From NCBI RefSeq assembly GCF_023101205.1, contig NZ_CP078078.1, positions 3,233,411 through 3,297,410 of the forward strand: DNA of 64,000 bases, given 5' to 3'. The position numbers and the translations under genes were made by a program. A model generated the notes under the pieces. That model was not told the origin of the DNA and made no database searches. It worked only from the letters and a program-made list of their open reading frames with translations. The DNA comes from Microbacterium aurugineum (GTDB lineage: Bacteria > Actinomycetota > Actinomycetes > Actinomycetales > Microbacteriaceae). How positions within the stretch are numbered: the stretch's first letter is position 1; each line of letters begins with the position of its first letter. Of the stretch, positions 51,382 to 61,297 are shown piece by piece.

Positions 51382-53498
51382 ATGCATCCCCTCATCCCCA
51401 CCGTCGATGACCTCGCCGCCGATGCGGTGACCCACCACTTCGACGACATGATCGCGCCGACCGGCCTCACCAACATGCTCGGCACGGTGCGCGTGGACCA
51501 CGATCTGACCGCGGTGAGCGCCGTGCAGTTCCCACCCGTGTCGCAGGGACTCACCCAGACGGCGGTGCTGTTCGTAGACGGCCGACTGTTCGCCTCTTAC
51601 GGAGCACCCGTCACGCACGAGTGGCGTCCGGACAGGGTGGTGCGGCGGGCGACCGTCGGCGACCTGGAGGTCGAGACCACCACCGTGTGCGTGCCGGGGA
51701 GGACGGCGGTCGCGATCGACATCGTCGTACACAACACCGGGGCGATGGACAGGGTGGTGCGACTCGGACTCTCGGCCGCCGCTCGGGCGACCCGCTCGGA
51801 CACCGCCTGGCTCGACGCCGAGTCCCCCTCGGAGCGCGACACCGCGACCGTCGACGGCGAGCGCCTCACGTTCTCCTCGGCGGATGGCACGGCGTGGAGC
51901 GTGCAGGGGATCGTGGGCGGATCCGCCGCCCTGAGCGGTGTCGCCGAGCTGCCGGACGCCTTCGACGCCGGCATCGGAGGCAACGGCCGCGGCGGAGAGC
52001 TCACGACGTCGCTCGCCGTGCCGGCCAGAGGAAGCAGCCGCACCGGATACGTGCAGGCGATCGGGACCTCCGTGGCCGACGCCACCCGCACCTTCGACCT
52101 CGTCACGGCCGACGTCCCCGGTGCGGTGACCGATGCCGAGGAGTTCTGGAATCGCCAGCTGCACGCCGCTTTCGACCCCGACGACGCAGAGTTCTCCGGC
52201 GCGCTGCCCGTGCTCGAGACGACCTCCGCTCCGCTGCGGCGCCTGTACTGGTGGGCCGCTCTGGGCGTGATCTGGTTCCGCCGGGACTTCGCGGGCAACG
52301 TGCTCGGGCGCTCGTACGACACCCTGATGCCCAACTACTGGGGCACCACCACGTTCATCTGGGACTACAGCCTGAGCTCCGTGAGCCACGCGCTGCTCGA
52401 CCCGGGCGAGATGCGCTCCCAGCTGCGGCACTGGATCTCCCTCGACATCCACTCGCACTTCGGCACCTCGTCCCTCACCGGCGGACCGGTCGGCCGGTGG
52501 TACTCCGTCAACGACTACGCGATGACGCGGCTCGTGCACGACTATGTGCGCTTCACCGGGGACACGGCGTTCCTCGACGAGGTCGTCGGCGGCCAGACCG
52601 TCGCCGATTCCGTCCGGGAATGGGCGACCGCCTGGAAGGACCTGCGCCGAGGGACGCCCCTGGCCGACTACGGAGAGATCGACAACCGCTCGAGTGCGTG
52701 AGTTCATACACGCACGAGGTCGCGAGCCTCAACGCCGCGAACGTGTGGAGCATGCGCACGGCGGCCTCGCTCGCCGAGCTCCAGGGCGACAGCGCCTCCG
52801 CGGCCGACCTGCGCGCCGAGGCCGAGGCCCTGCTGCCCGCAGTGATCGCGCGCTACGTCCCCGGCGAGGGCATCTTCACCGCCGGACAGCCCGACGGCAC
52901 GCAGCTCCCGGTCCGGCACTGCTACGACTTCAGCGTGGTCGGGACCACGATCGCCGACGACCTGACCCCCGGTGTGCGCGACGACATGGTCTCGTTCTTC
53001 CAGCGCGAGCTGCAGACCGACAACTGGATGCGCGCCCTCTCCCCGTGGGATGCCGATGCCAGCTACAGTCCGCGCCCCGACCACCAGTGGAACGGCGCCT
53101 ACCCCGCCTGGCCTGCGGATGCCGGTCGCGCGCTCGCCGCCCTCGGTGCCCCCGAGGTGCTCACCTCCTGGGTCGAGGGCTTGTCGCGCACCGCGAACCA
53201 GGGCCCGATGGGGCAGGCGCACTTCGTCGAAGAGGCCGTGCCCGGGATCAACGGCGGCGCCCGCAAAGCCCCGCCGCAGCTGCCGTACATCATCGACTGG
53301 TCGTGCTCCTCGTCCGGCGCCTGGATCGAGCTCGTGATCGAGGCCCTGTTCGGCGTCTCGGTCGCCGCGGACGGGACGGTGCGCGCCGCGGGCTGCGTCG
53401 CCGCGCTCGACCCGCAGGCGGTGCTGCGCGGGTTGCGCGTCGGCGAGCGCCACTACGACATCCACGCCTCCGGAGGTATCACCGAGACCGCGGGCTGA
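51382..53498 (+). pseudogene. (alpha/alpha)6-barrel glycoside hydrolase interrupted by a -1 frameshift
   Basis: The first frame runs from ATG 51382 to a TGA at 52699-52701 (439 residues). The rest continues in the +1-shifted frame to 53498. The break lies in a conserved stretch near 52687: the joined product would read DNLLECVSSYTHEVASLNAA, and restoring a single T gives an intact frame of about 705 residues. It resembles GH63/GH15-like inverting hydrolases (NYWGTTTFIWDYS; WNGAYPAWPADAGRAL). It may be a real pseudogene or an assembly error. It follows the importer genes and probably acts on the imported sugar. Confidence 0.75.
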
Positions 53499-53546
53499 GC
53501 CCCGACCACCACGCAGTACCCACACGAACACGAAGGAGTGATCGAG

Positions 53547-54743
53547 ATGAGAAGACGCATGATCGCGGCCGGCCTGGCCGTCGCCTCCCTGTGCGCGGGG
53601 GCCCTGTTCGCCGCTCCGGCGAGCGCGGCCGTCCCCGCCGGCGGAGGGCACGGCAACGGGCAGCACGGACACGGCAACGGGAACGGGAACGGGCAGTGTT
53701 CGCTGGTCGACAAGACGCTCACGGCGACGGCGAGCGTGAACCAGGATCTGACCGAGACGTTCACGACCTACGGGAACACCGGTGGGGAGTGGACCGGCGG
53801 TGACAGCACCTACTCGCTGCCCCTCGGCAAGGGGAAGACCGGCTGGTTCTTCTCGGACACCTTCCTCGGCACGGTGAACCCCGACGGATCACGCCCCACC
53901 GACTCGCCCTTCGTGAACAACTCCGTCGTGGTGCAGGACCGCCGCGGCGACCTCACGACCATCACGGGCGGCACGCCGGAGGATCCGGCCGGCATCATCC
54001 CGCCCGAGCCCGACGGCAAGTGGTACTGGATCGGCGACCCGACGCCCGGCCGTCACGGCACCGTGCAGGTTCCGCTGCTGCAGTTCGCGCGCACCGGCAC
54101 CGGCCAATGGGACTTCGCGTGGACCGCGAACCGGCTCGCGACGCTCGACGGGCGGACGCTGCAGCTCGACAGCATCGTGGACCTGCCTTCTGCGACCGGC
54201 ATCAACTGGGGATCGTGGACGCTCGAGGAACGCGGCACGACCTACGTCTACGGCATCGCCGACCCCGGCGGGGTGCGCTCGGCCTACGTCGCCAAGGTGC
54301 AGGGCGGAGACGGCCTCACGGGCACGTGGACCTACTGGAACGGCACGACCTGGTCGGCGTCCGAGGCCGATGCCGTGCCCGTGGTGCCGTATGTGGCGAA
54401 CGAGTTCAGCGTGGCGCCGTTCCGCGACGGCTACCTGCTCGTCACGCAGGACACCTCCGAGCTGTTCAGCACCCGCATCGTCGCACGCACCTCGTGCTCG
54501 CCGACCGGACCGTTCACCGATCCGGTCGAGCTGTACCGCACCCCGGAGACCGGCGCGCTCGGCAGCTACGCAGACCCCGACGTGTTCACCTACAACGCGC
54601 ACGAGCACCCGAACCTGCGACACGGCAACCGCATCCTCGTGTCGTACAACGTGAACACCTTCGACAACGTCGGCGACGTGTACGACGACGCCTCGATCTA
54701 CCGTCCGCGGTTCATCGACGTGCAGCTGAAGGTCACCGGATGA
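53547..54743 (+). CDS. Secreted beta-propeller-like protein (DUF5005/DUF4185-type)
   Basis: The 398-residue precursor starts at ATG 53547 (AAGGAG 8 bases before). A 27-residue Sec signal ending APASA is followed by a His/Gly/Asn-rich linker (GHGNGQHGHGNGNGNG). The fold segments GWFFSDTFLGTVNPDG, FVNNSVVVQD and PDVFTYNAHEHPNL recall DUF5005/DUF4185-type five-bladed-propeller glycosidase-like domains. No known catalytic set is obvious. It is probably an extracellular sugar-binding or hydrolytic protein of the locus. Confidence 0.75.
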   Translation: MRRRMIAAGLAVASLCAGALFAAPASAAVPAGGGHGNGQHGHGNGNGNGQCSLVDKTLTATASVNQDLTETFTTYGNTGGEWTGGDSTYSLPLGKGKTGWFFSDTFLGTVNPDGSRPTDSPFVNNSVVVQDRRGDLTTITGGTPEDPAGIIPPEPDGKWYWIGDPTPGRHGTVQVPLLQFARTGTGQWDFAWTANRLATLDGRTLQLDSIVDLPSATGINWGSWTLEERGTTYVYGIADPGGVRSAYVAKVQGGDGLTGTWTYWNGTTWSASEADAVPVVPYVANEFSVAPFRDGYLLVTQDTSELFSTRIVARTSCSPTGPFTDPVELYRTPETGALGSYADPDVFTYNAHEHPNLRHGNRILVSYNVNTFDNVGDVYDDASIYRPRFIDVQLKVTG

Positions 54744-55468
54744 CCGATGACCTTCCGGTGCTCCGGGGGCTGCTCGCCTCCGGAGCACCGCTCACCTGGG
54801 TGTTCACGGGCGATTCGATCACGCACGGCCTCATCCACACCCGCGGCGCCCGCAACTACGTCGACCACCTGCACGAGCTGATCCGCGGTGATGCCGGTCG
54901 GGTGCAGGACACGGTGGTCAACACGGCGATCACGGGATGGCGGGCCGACCTGATCCTCGGCGACTTCGCGCGCCGCGTGACGCACTGGCGGCCCGACGTC
55001 GTCACGCTCATGATCGGCACGAACGACTGCACCACACAATGGCTCGACCCCGTGATCGAGGTGACGGCGTTCGCGGCCTCGATCACGGAGGTCGTCCGGC
55101 GCGCCCGGGACGACGGCGGGATCCCCGTGCTGCAGACCCCGCCGACCGTGGACCTGCATCACGCGCCCGACCGCGCCCGCATCGGCGAGTTCGCGCAGGC
55201 GGTCCGTGAAGTGGCCGCGCGCGAAGGGGTGATCCTGGTCGACCAGCACGCCGCGTTCACCGCCTTCTCCGAGGGGACCGGCCCCGGCAACGACGACATG
55301 GCGTGGGGGCTGCTCGACGACGCGTTCCACCCGAACGCAGCCGGACACGCACTCCTGGCGCTCGGGTGGGCCGATGCCCTCGGGTTCGACGCCGTGTCCT
55401 CCCCCGTCCGCACGGACCTCGCCGCACGCGTGGCCGTGGCCCGGCATCCGCAGTGGCCGCCCGCGTGA
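54740..55468 (+). CDS. SGNH/GDSL-type hydrolase
   Basis: The 242-residue protein has block I GDSITHG, block III GTNDCTTQW and block V DAFHPNAAGH, so the Ser-Asp-His set is complete and no signal peptide is seen. Such enzymes remove acetyl groups from sugars. ATG 54740 overlaps the previous stop by 4 bp. In this locus it could deacetylate the imported oligosaccharide; that is inference. Confidence 0.88.
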   Translation: MTDDLPVLRGLLASGAPLTWVFTGDSITHGLIHTRGARNYVDHLHELIRGDAGRVQDTVVNTAITGWRADLILGDFARRVTHWRPDVVTLMIGTNDCTTQWLDPVIEVTAFAASITEVVRRARDDGGIPVLQTPPTVDLHHAPDRARIGEFAQAVREVAAREGVILVDQHAAFTAFSEGTGPGNDDMAWGLLDDAFHPNAAGHALLALGWADALGFDAVSSPVRTDLAARVAVARHPQWPPA

Positions 55469-55485
55469 CGGTCTCCGCGCGGCCG

Positions 55486-55573
55486 CGTGCATAACTCCTC
55501 AAAAACGTGCGTGTTCGACGCCGGGTGGCCGACTTCAGACCGAAACGACCCCGTCTTTGAGGAGTTGTTCACG
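55486..55573. repeat. 88-bp foldback element, copy B
   Basis: The 18-nt arms CGTGCATAACTCCTCAAA (55486-55503) and its partner (55556-55573) match at 16 of 18 positions when complemented. It has the same length as copy A and lies 17 bp after the GDSL stop. Confidence 0.72.
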
Positions 55574-55582
55574 GCGACAGGC

Positions 55583-55665
55583 GTTCACAACTCAGGAAGA
55601 GCGCAGTCCTCCTGCCCGGATCGACCCCCGCGGGCTGAATCGGCGACTTCTCCTGAGTTGTGAAC
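55583..55665. repeat. 83-bp foldback element, copy C
   Basis: A perfect 15-bp inverted repeat (GTTCACAACTCAGGA at 55583-55597 with 55651-55665) encloses 53 bp. The outer 11 bases equal those of copy A. It follows copy B after 9 bp and precedes the TetR gene by 75 bp. Confidence 0.75.
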
Positions 55666-55740
55666 CGCGGCATCGGGCGACCGCTGCAAAGCCGTTCAGG
55701 TGTTAGGTTTTGAGTCGGGTATCGAGGCGGGAGCGCAGCG

Positions 55741-56391
55741 GTGGACACAGGCGACACGGAGCAGCGGGGAACCGCGGCGGAGCAGCGCAAAGGCTACGCG
55801 AAGGGCCAGGCGCGGCGGCAGGCGATCGTCGACGAAGCGCTGGAGTTGTTCTCGCGCACCGGGTATCGAAACAGCTCGATGCGTGAGATCGCCCGGCGGG
55901 TCGGGCTCACGCAGTCCGGACTGATGCACCACTTCGCCGACAAGGAGGAACTCTTCGCCGAGGTGCTGCACCAACGCGACGAGACCGTCCGCGGAGCCGC
56001 AGGAGAGCCCGCCGAGCACACGCTCATCGATCAGGCCGGCAAGGTCGTCGCGCACAACCAGTCATCCCGCGGCCTCGCATCGTTGTATGCGATCGTGTCG
56101 GCGGAGGCCTCCGACCCGGAGCACCCCCTGCACGACGAGTTCGTCGACCGCTACCGCTCCGCGGCCGACCGGGCGGGGGACCTCCTCCGCCGGGCGCAGG
56201 AGGCGGGCGAAGTGCGCACCGACCTCGACCCGGACCTCGCGGGGCGGCTGATCAGTGCGGTGATGGACGGGATCCAGCTGCAGTGGCTGCTCGACGAGTC
56301 CGTCGACATGGTGCCGCTCTTCGAGGAGTTCGTGCGCGGATACTTCCTCCCGTCGGATGCGCCGGAGGAATCGCCCGCCGCGGAGGCGTGA
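55741..56391 (+). CDS. TetR-family regulator next to the GH94 locus
   Basis: The 216-residue protein starts at GTG 55741. The HTH contains YRNSSMREIARRVGLTQSGL and MHHFADKEELFAEVL. The C-terminal domain is helical with an acidic tail. It converges on the GH94 gene (6 bp between stops) and is a plausible regulator of that sugar operon, though no shared operator was found in this window because the operon promoter lies beyond the right edge. Confidence 0.85.
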   Translation: MDTGDTEQRGTAAEQRKGYAKGQARRQAIVDEALELFSRTGYRNSSMREIARRVGLTQSGLMHHFADKEELFAEVLHQRDETVRGAAGEPAEHTLIDQAGKVVAHNQSSRGLASLYAIVSAEASDPEHPLHDEFVDRYRSAADRAGDLLRRAQEAGEVRTDLDPDLAGRLISAVMDGIQLQWLLDESVDMVPLFEEFVRGYFLPSDAPEESPAAEA

Positions 56392-56397
56392 CCGGGA

Positions 56398-59300
56398 TCA
56401 GCCCACCTCGATCGTGAGGCGCACCTCGCCGGCCTCCTGCGCCTCCCAGGTCGCGCGCGGAATCAACACTCCACCCCGCCGGTATCGTCGCGGCACAGGG
56501 GTCGTGTCGACGGGGCGTCCGTCGAGCAGCACGCGCCGCACACCGTGCCCTTCCCCCGTGACCCGGTAGGTCGCGATGACGTCTCTGCCTCCGCACCGTA
56601 TCTGCGCCGAGGAGCCGTCGAACACCCCGGGGAGCACGGGGTCGACCTGGAGCCCGTGCACGGTCCACCGGCATCCGAGCACCTCTTCGACCAGGATCCG
56701 CAGGATGAGTCCCGGCCCGGACGAATACACGCGCCACCCTCCCTCGAACGAGAACTCCGGATCGAAGAGACGGTCCGGGTGCTCCTGCGCCTCATAGCGG
56801 TCGACGAACCCCGCATCGGAGGACGAGTAGTAGCAATCCGACTGCCGCGCCGCGGCTCCGGGCACAGCCGATCGCACCCCCTGCGGTATCAGCAGCTGCA
56901 ACGCCTTCCACGCCCGCTCCGCCAAGCCGAGTCGCAGCAGCGCCTGCACCCACCGGGTGTGGGCATGCGAGTACATGAGCCCGATCTCGCGCCCCCAGAA
57001 CGATGCCGCCTCAGCCCGCAGGAACGTCCGCGTGACCCCACCGTGATAGGGAAGGGGCCGGTCGAACAGGTAGATGCCGGTGGGGCCGTCGAGGTGCCGG
57101 TCGACGAGGGCGAGGTGGTGCGAGGCCTCTTCGGGGGTGAGCAGCTCGTCGCCGATCGCGTGGATCACCTGCAGGGATCCGTGCCCGATGTGCGTCCGGT
57201 CGTCCGCGGGATGCACGAGCGGCTCGAGTCCGTCCGAGGTGATGATCGAGTACCCGCACAGCTCCCCGTCCACGAGGAGGCGCTCGCGGAACGCGCTGCG
57301 CGTGCCGGCCGCGAGCGACGCCATCCGGTCGGCCAGGTCAGGGGCTGCATCGGCGAGACGGGGCCCGAGCGTCTCGAGCGCCTTGATCTCCAGCTCGGTC
57401 GTCCAGGTCGAGCACAGCGAGGCCGCGAGGGCGGGGCTGGCCGGCTGAAGGGCGTCGTTCCAGTCTCCGTGCCCATAGGCAGGCAGTCGCGGGTCGGCGC
57501 TGCGGCGCGATGCCAGTCGGCCGAACGCCGCCTCCACGTGTTCGAGGATCGATGAGGGCGGCGACAGTTCGTCCGTCCCGACGGACGACACCCGCTCGTG
57601 CAGGATGCCGTCGTCCCCCGTCGCCTCCAGGTACTCCCCCAGCGCCAGGAGCGGCCAATAGATCACGTCGCCGTGGCTGTCCCGATGGCCGGGTGCACGA
57701 TGGTCACGGAGGTACTGGAACCACTGGGGCCAGTCGCCGTCGGTCTGCTGCGCGGAGAACACCGTGAGCAGCACGTCGCGCAGCACTGCCGGACTGTCGG
57801 TGGCCAGGAGCAGTCCCACCGGTCCCTGACTGACGTCACGGGTACCCCATGCGCCGCCCGTGAACTGCTCGAGCCCTCGCGGCGCCTGGTAGTGAATGGC
57901 CGCGTCCGCGACGAACGACGGCAGGATGCGGTTCAGGCGGCGGATGCTCTCGTCATCGCCGTGAAGCTCGGGAGCACGCCACAGCGCCTCACGCTCACCC
58001 GCGTCCGCCTGATCGACGAGCACGATGCGGTGCCGGAACACCGTCCCCGCCGGATGGACCCTCGCCCGCCACCGGTCGTCACGGCTGCGGCCGTCGGCGA
58101 ACAGCGAGCCGTCCTCTCCGGAGGCCGTGACCGCATCGGCATGGGCCGATACGAGGAGCTCGATGGGCGGGCCTTCGACGACCTCCACCTCGACGATCAG
58201 CTCCCGCAGGGTCAGTGTGCTGACCACCTCGATGTGCCGTCCATCCCACCGATAGACCCAGCGGGCCCGGGGGCCGTCGACGATCCACGCGCTCGGGGTG
58301 CCGAGCATCAGCCACGGGCCGGTGGTTCCGCGGACGAAGAGCCGCAGCCCATCGGCGCGCTTGAGCCCGACGGCGCTGCGCCGCACCGAGAGGAGCGGCG
58401 CAGCGCTGGCATGCCCGATCGTGAGCTGCGAGGCGAAGACACCGTTCATCCACGCCGTGGAGGCGACCGTGAGATCAGCGGGATGCGGGCCCGCCGACAC
58501 CCGCGAGATGTGACCGTGCGGACGCATGACGGCACGCTCCTTCGCGCCGGACACGACGTGGCGGCCGCTCGCCCAGTACGCCCAGGCGCCGTCCGGCCCG
58601 TCTTCCACCCCCTCGGCGTCCGCGCCGCCCACCGCGAGGAAGTCCTCCTCGGACAGGTCCTCGACGATCGCCGTGCGCACCGGGCTGAAGAGCGTCGGCA
58701 CGACGGCGGCGAGGGGTCCGAGCTGCGGCGGCTCCGTGCGCCACGGCGCTCCTCCATCGATCGCGTCCACGAACGCCAGGTCACTCGCGTCCGTCCGGCC
58801 GGGATGGTCGTCCACGACCACGACGGGAAACCTCAACGCACGGGTCTCGCCGCACGCCAGCGTCCGAGTCTCCGTCTGCAGGCCCAGCAACGTGTGCTCG
58901 CCCTGCAGGCGGCGGGACGGAAGGTCCCGCGAGAGATCGAGTCCTCCGTCAGGGAACGCCAGCTGTCGGGCATCCGTGCACCACCCCACCACCCGCTCGG
59001 TGCTCCCCACGGCCATCCACGGATTCCTCGGTCCCGGCATGCTCTGCCGGACGGCGAGCCACGCGACCTCCGGCTCGCCGAGCGGCTGGACATCGAGGTA
59101 GTCCGACACGTAGAACTCGTTCTCACGCAGGCTCTCGGCCGCGGTCAATGCCGGATCGATCAGGTGCACGACGTCCAGCGCGACCGGCTCGGACCCGGCG
59201 TTGCGGAGGTGGACGCTCCAGCCGGCGACACCGTCTGCGGGGTGCTCCCACCACACCTGCCACTCCACTCCGCGGGTCGTCCCCGAGACCAGCGCCGAGC

Positions 59301-59514
59301 CGTCACCGCGAGCGACCCGGCCCTCGCACGCGGGACCGGTGAGCGGATGCGCGTGCACCCCCTCCGCGCTGCGGAACCGGAGCCAGACCTGGTGCGGCCC
59401 CGGTTCGAGCTCGCTGGCCGGATACTGCAGCAGACTGAGGGGCCCGGCCTGCAGAGAGCCCAGGGCTCCTGCCGACGTGAACTGCGCTCGGATGACGGGG
59501 AGGGAGTAGTGCAC
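56398..59514 (-). CDS. GH94 phosphorylase, 1,2-beta-oligoglucan phosphorylase-like
   Basis: The 1038-residue protein has the architecture of GH94 sophoro-oligosaccharide phosphorylases. An N-terminal beta-sandwich and linker are followed by an (alpha/alpha)6 barrel with the acid residue in GHGDWND (about 678-684) and a C-terminal beta-domain. The length is close to that of characterised 1,2-beta-oligoglucan phosphorylases (about 1080). No signal peptide is seen, so it is intracellular, and it would release glucose-1-phosphate from imported oligosaccharides. It starts at GTG 59514 with AAGGAA upstream. Cellobiose- or chitobiose-type specificity cannot be excluded. Confidence 0.8.
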   Translation of the reverse strand: MHYSLPVIRAQFTSAGALGSLQAGPLSLLQYPASELEPGPHQVWLRFRSAEGVHAHPLTGPACEGRVARGDGSALVSGTTRGVEWQVWWEHPADGVAGWSVHLRNAGSEPVALDVVHLIDPALTAAESLRENEFYVSDYLDVQPLGEPEVAWLAVRQSMPGPRNPWMAVGSTERVVGWCTDARQLAFPDGGLDLSRDLPSRRLQGEHTLLGLQTETRTLACGETRALRFPVVVVDDHPGRTDASDLAFVDAIDGGAPWRTEPPQLGPLAAVVPTLFSPVRTAIVEDLSEEDFLAVGGADAEGVEDGPDGAWAYWASGRHVVSGAKERAVMRPHGHISRVSAGPHPADLTVASTAWMNGVFASQLTIGHASAAPLLSVRRSAVGLKRADGLRLFVRGTTGPWLMLGTPSAWIVDGPRARWVYRWDGRHIEVVSTLTLRELIVEVEVVEGPPIELLVSAHADAVTASGEDGSLFADGRSRDDRWRARVHPAGTVFRHRIVLVDQADAGEREALWRAPELHGDDESIRRLNRILPSFVADAAIHYQAPRGLEQFTGGAWGTRDVSQGPVGLLLATDSPAVLRDVLLTVFSAQQTDGDWPQWFQYLRDHRAPGHRDSHGDVIYWPLLALGEYLEATGDDGILHERVSSVGTDELSPPSSILEHVEAAFGRLASRRSADPRLPAYGHGDWNDALQPASPALAASLCSTWTTELEIKALETLGPRLADAAPDLADRMASLAAGTRSAFRERLLVDGELCGYSIITSDGLEPLVHPADDRTHIGHGSLQVIHAIGDELLTPEEASHHLALVDRHLDGPTGIYLFDRPLPYHGGVTRTFLRAEAASFWGREIGLMYSHAHTRWVQALLRLGLAERAWKALQLLIPQGVRSAVPGAAARQSDCYYSSSDAGFVDRYEAQEHPDRLFDPEFSFEGGWRVYSSGPGLILRILVEEVLGCRWTVHGLQVDPVLPGVFDGSSAQIRCGGRDVIATYRVTGEGHGVRRVLLDGRPVDTTPVPRRYRRGGVLIPRATWEAQEAGEVRLTIEVG

Positions 59515-59555
59515 TTTCCTTCAATCTCTCTGGGGTGTGGGCGGTGCGGCGACGA

Positions 59556-60377
59556 TCACTTGATGCCGCTGGTGGCGATGCCCTCGATGATGAATCGCTG
59601 GAAGAAGAGGAAGACGACCAGGACCGGCAGCACGACGACCGTCGCGCCCGCGAGCAGCAGGCCGAAGTCCGTCGCGTTCTGCCCCGTCGACACCAGCGAC
59701 AGCGCGACCGGCAGCGTGTAGGTCTTCTCACTGCTGGCGACGACGAGCGGCCAGAGGAAGTTGTTCCAGGAGCCGAGGAAGGTGAGGGTCGCGAGCGTGG
59801 CGATGGCGGGGCCCGCCAGGGGCAGGTACACACGGAAGAAGATCCGGAACTCCCCCGCGCCATCGAGTCGCGCCGCCTCCAGGAGGTCGCGCGGAGTGCC
59901 CAGGAAGAACTGTCGCATCAGGAACACCCCGAACGCGCCGGCGAGGAACGGGATGAACAACGCCGTCAGCGTGTCGGCGAGTCCGAGATTGACCACGAGG
60001 ACGAACTGCGGGATGAACACGACCAGCCCCGGGATCATCAACGTGCCGAGCACCGCGATGAAGATCGCCTTCTTGCCCGGGAAGTCCAGCATCGCCAGTG
60101 CGTACCCGAGCATCGAACAGAAGAGGATGTTGCCCGTGGTGACGACGACGGCCACGGTCGCCGAGTTGAAGAAGAACCGTCCGAAGTCGAGCCGCTCGAA
60201 TAGTCGCACGAAGTTGTCGAACGTCGGGTTCGCCGGCCACCAGGTCGGCGGCGACGCGAGGAGCTCGCCCTGAGTCTTGAACGCGCCGAGCACCATCCAG
60301 AGGAACGGCATCACGACGATCACGAAAGCGAGGATCACCGCGATGTAGATCCACACCCGGTTCCGGGATGCGCGCAT
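59556..60377 (-). CDS. CUT1 ABC importer permease (MalG-like)
   Basis: The 273-residue permease has six helices and the EAA-type loop EAARLDGAGEFRIFFRVYLP. ATG 60377 overlaps the previous stop by one base. It lies 41 bp before the GH94 gene. Partner of the following permease. Confidence 0.9.
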   Translation of the reverse strand: MRASRNRVWIYIAVILAFVIVVMPFLWMVLGAFKTQGELLASPPTWWPANPTFDNFVRLFERLDFGRFFFNSATVAVVVTTGNILFCSMLGYALAMLDFPGKKAIFIAVLGTLMIPGLVVFIPQFVLVVNLGLADTLTALFIPFLAGAFGVFLMRQFFLGTPRDLLEAARLDGAGEFRIFFRVYLPLAGPAIATLATLTFLGSWNNFLWPLVVASSEKTYTLPVALSLVSTGQNATDFGLLLAGATVVVLPVLVVFLFFQRFIIEGIATSGIK

Positions 60378-61297
60378 CAGCTCTTCTCTCTACTCACACG
60401 GAACTGGATGAAAGTGACGACGATGACGACGATGAACGTGATGTACGCCATCGCGCCCGCGAGCCCGAAGTTGCCGAATCCGAACTGCCGGTAGGTGTAC
60501 AGCGACACGGAGAGGGTGCTGTTGAGCGGACCGCCGTCGGTCATGACGAACGGTTCCTCGAAGAACTGCAGGTATCCGATCGTGGTGGTGACGACGACGA
60601 ACAGCATCGTCGGCCGCAGCGTCGGCAACGTGATGTGCCAGAAGCGCTTCCATGCACCGGCGCCGTCGAGGGAGCCTGCCTCCAGGAGCGACGGCGGCAC
60701 AGCCTGCAGGCCCGCGAGGAAGATGATCATCCCGGTGCCGAAGTTCCGCCACACAGCCATGACGATCAGCGAGGCCAGCGCGGTGCGCTGGTCTCCGAGC
60801 CAGTGCGGCCCGTCGATCCCCACCCATCCGAGCACGGTGTTGATGAGACCGTTGTCCGGCTGATAGAGGAACTTCCACACCACCGCGACCGCCACGATGC
60901 TGGTGATCACGGGTGTGTAGAAGCCCACCCGGAAGAAGTTGCGGAAGCGCTTGATGCCCTTGTCGAGCACGACGGCCGCGAGCAGCGCCACCGCTATCGT
61001 CAGCGGGACCCCGACCGCCACGAACACGGCGGTGTTGGTGGCGGCGCGCAGGAACAGCGGGTCTCCGAGAGCCTTGGCGTAGTTGTCCAGGCCGACGAAG
61101 CCGACGTTGAACGGAGTCTTGATGTCGGTCACCCGAGTATCGGTGAAGCTCATGAACATCGACTGGAACACGGGCCAGACGGTGAAGACCCCGAACAGGA
61201 GGCAGAAGGGGAGGGCGAGGATCAGGCCCGCCCGTGCCTCGCTCGAGCGGAAGCTCCTGCTTCGACCCGAGCGAGGCTGCCGAGCGGCGACGGTCAT
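60377..61297 (-). CDS. CUT1 ABC importer permease (MalF-like)
   Basis: The 306-residue permease starts at ATG 61297, which overlaps the stop of the binding-protein gene by 4 bp. It has a basic N-terminus, six helices and the coupling loop EAGSLDGAGAWKRFWHITLP. It forms the pore with the MalG-like partner. Confidence 0.9.
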   Translation of the reverse strand: MTVAARQPRSGRSRSFRSSEARAGLILALPFCLLFGVFTVWPVFQSMFMSFTDTRVTDIKTPFNVGFVGLDNYAKALGDPLFLRAATNTAVFVAVGVPLTIAVALLAAVVLDKGIKRFRNFFRVGFYTPVITSIVAVAVVWKFLYQPDNGLINTVLGWVGIDGPHWLGDQRTALASLIVMAVWRNFGTGMIIFLAGLQAVPPSLLEAGSLDGAGAWKRFWHITLPTLRPTMLFVVVTTTIGYLQFFEEPFVMTDGGPLNSTLSVSLYTYRQFGFGNFGLAGAMAYITFIVVIVVTFIQFRVSREKS

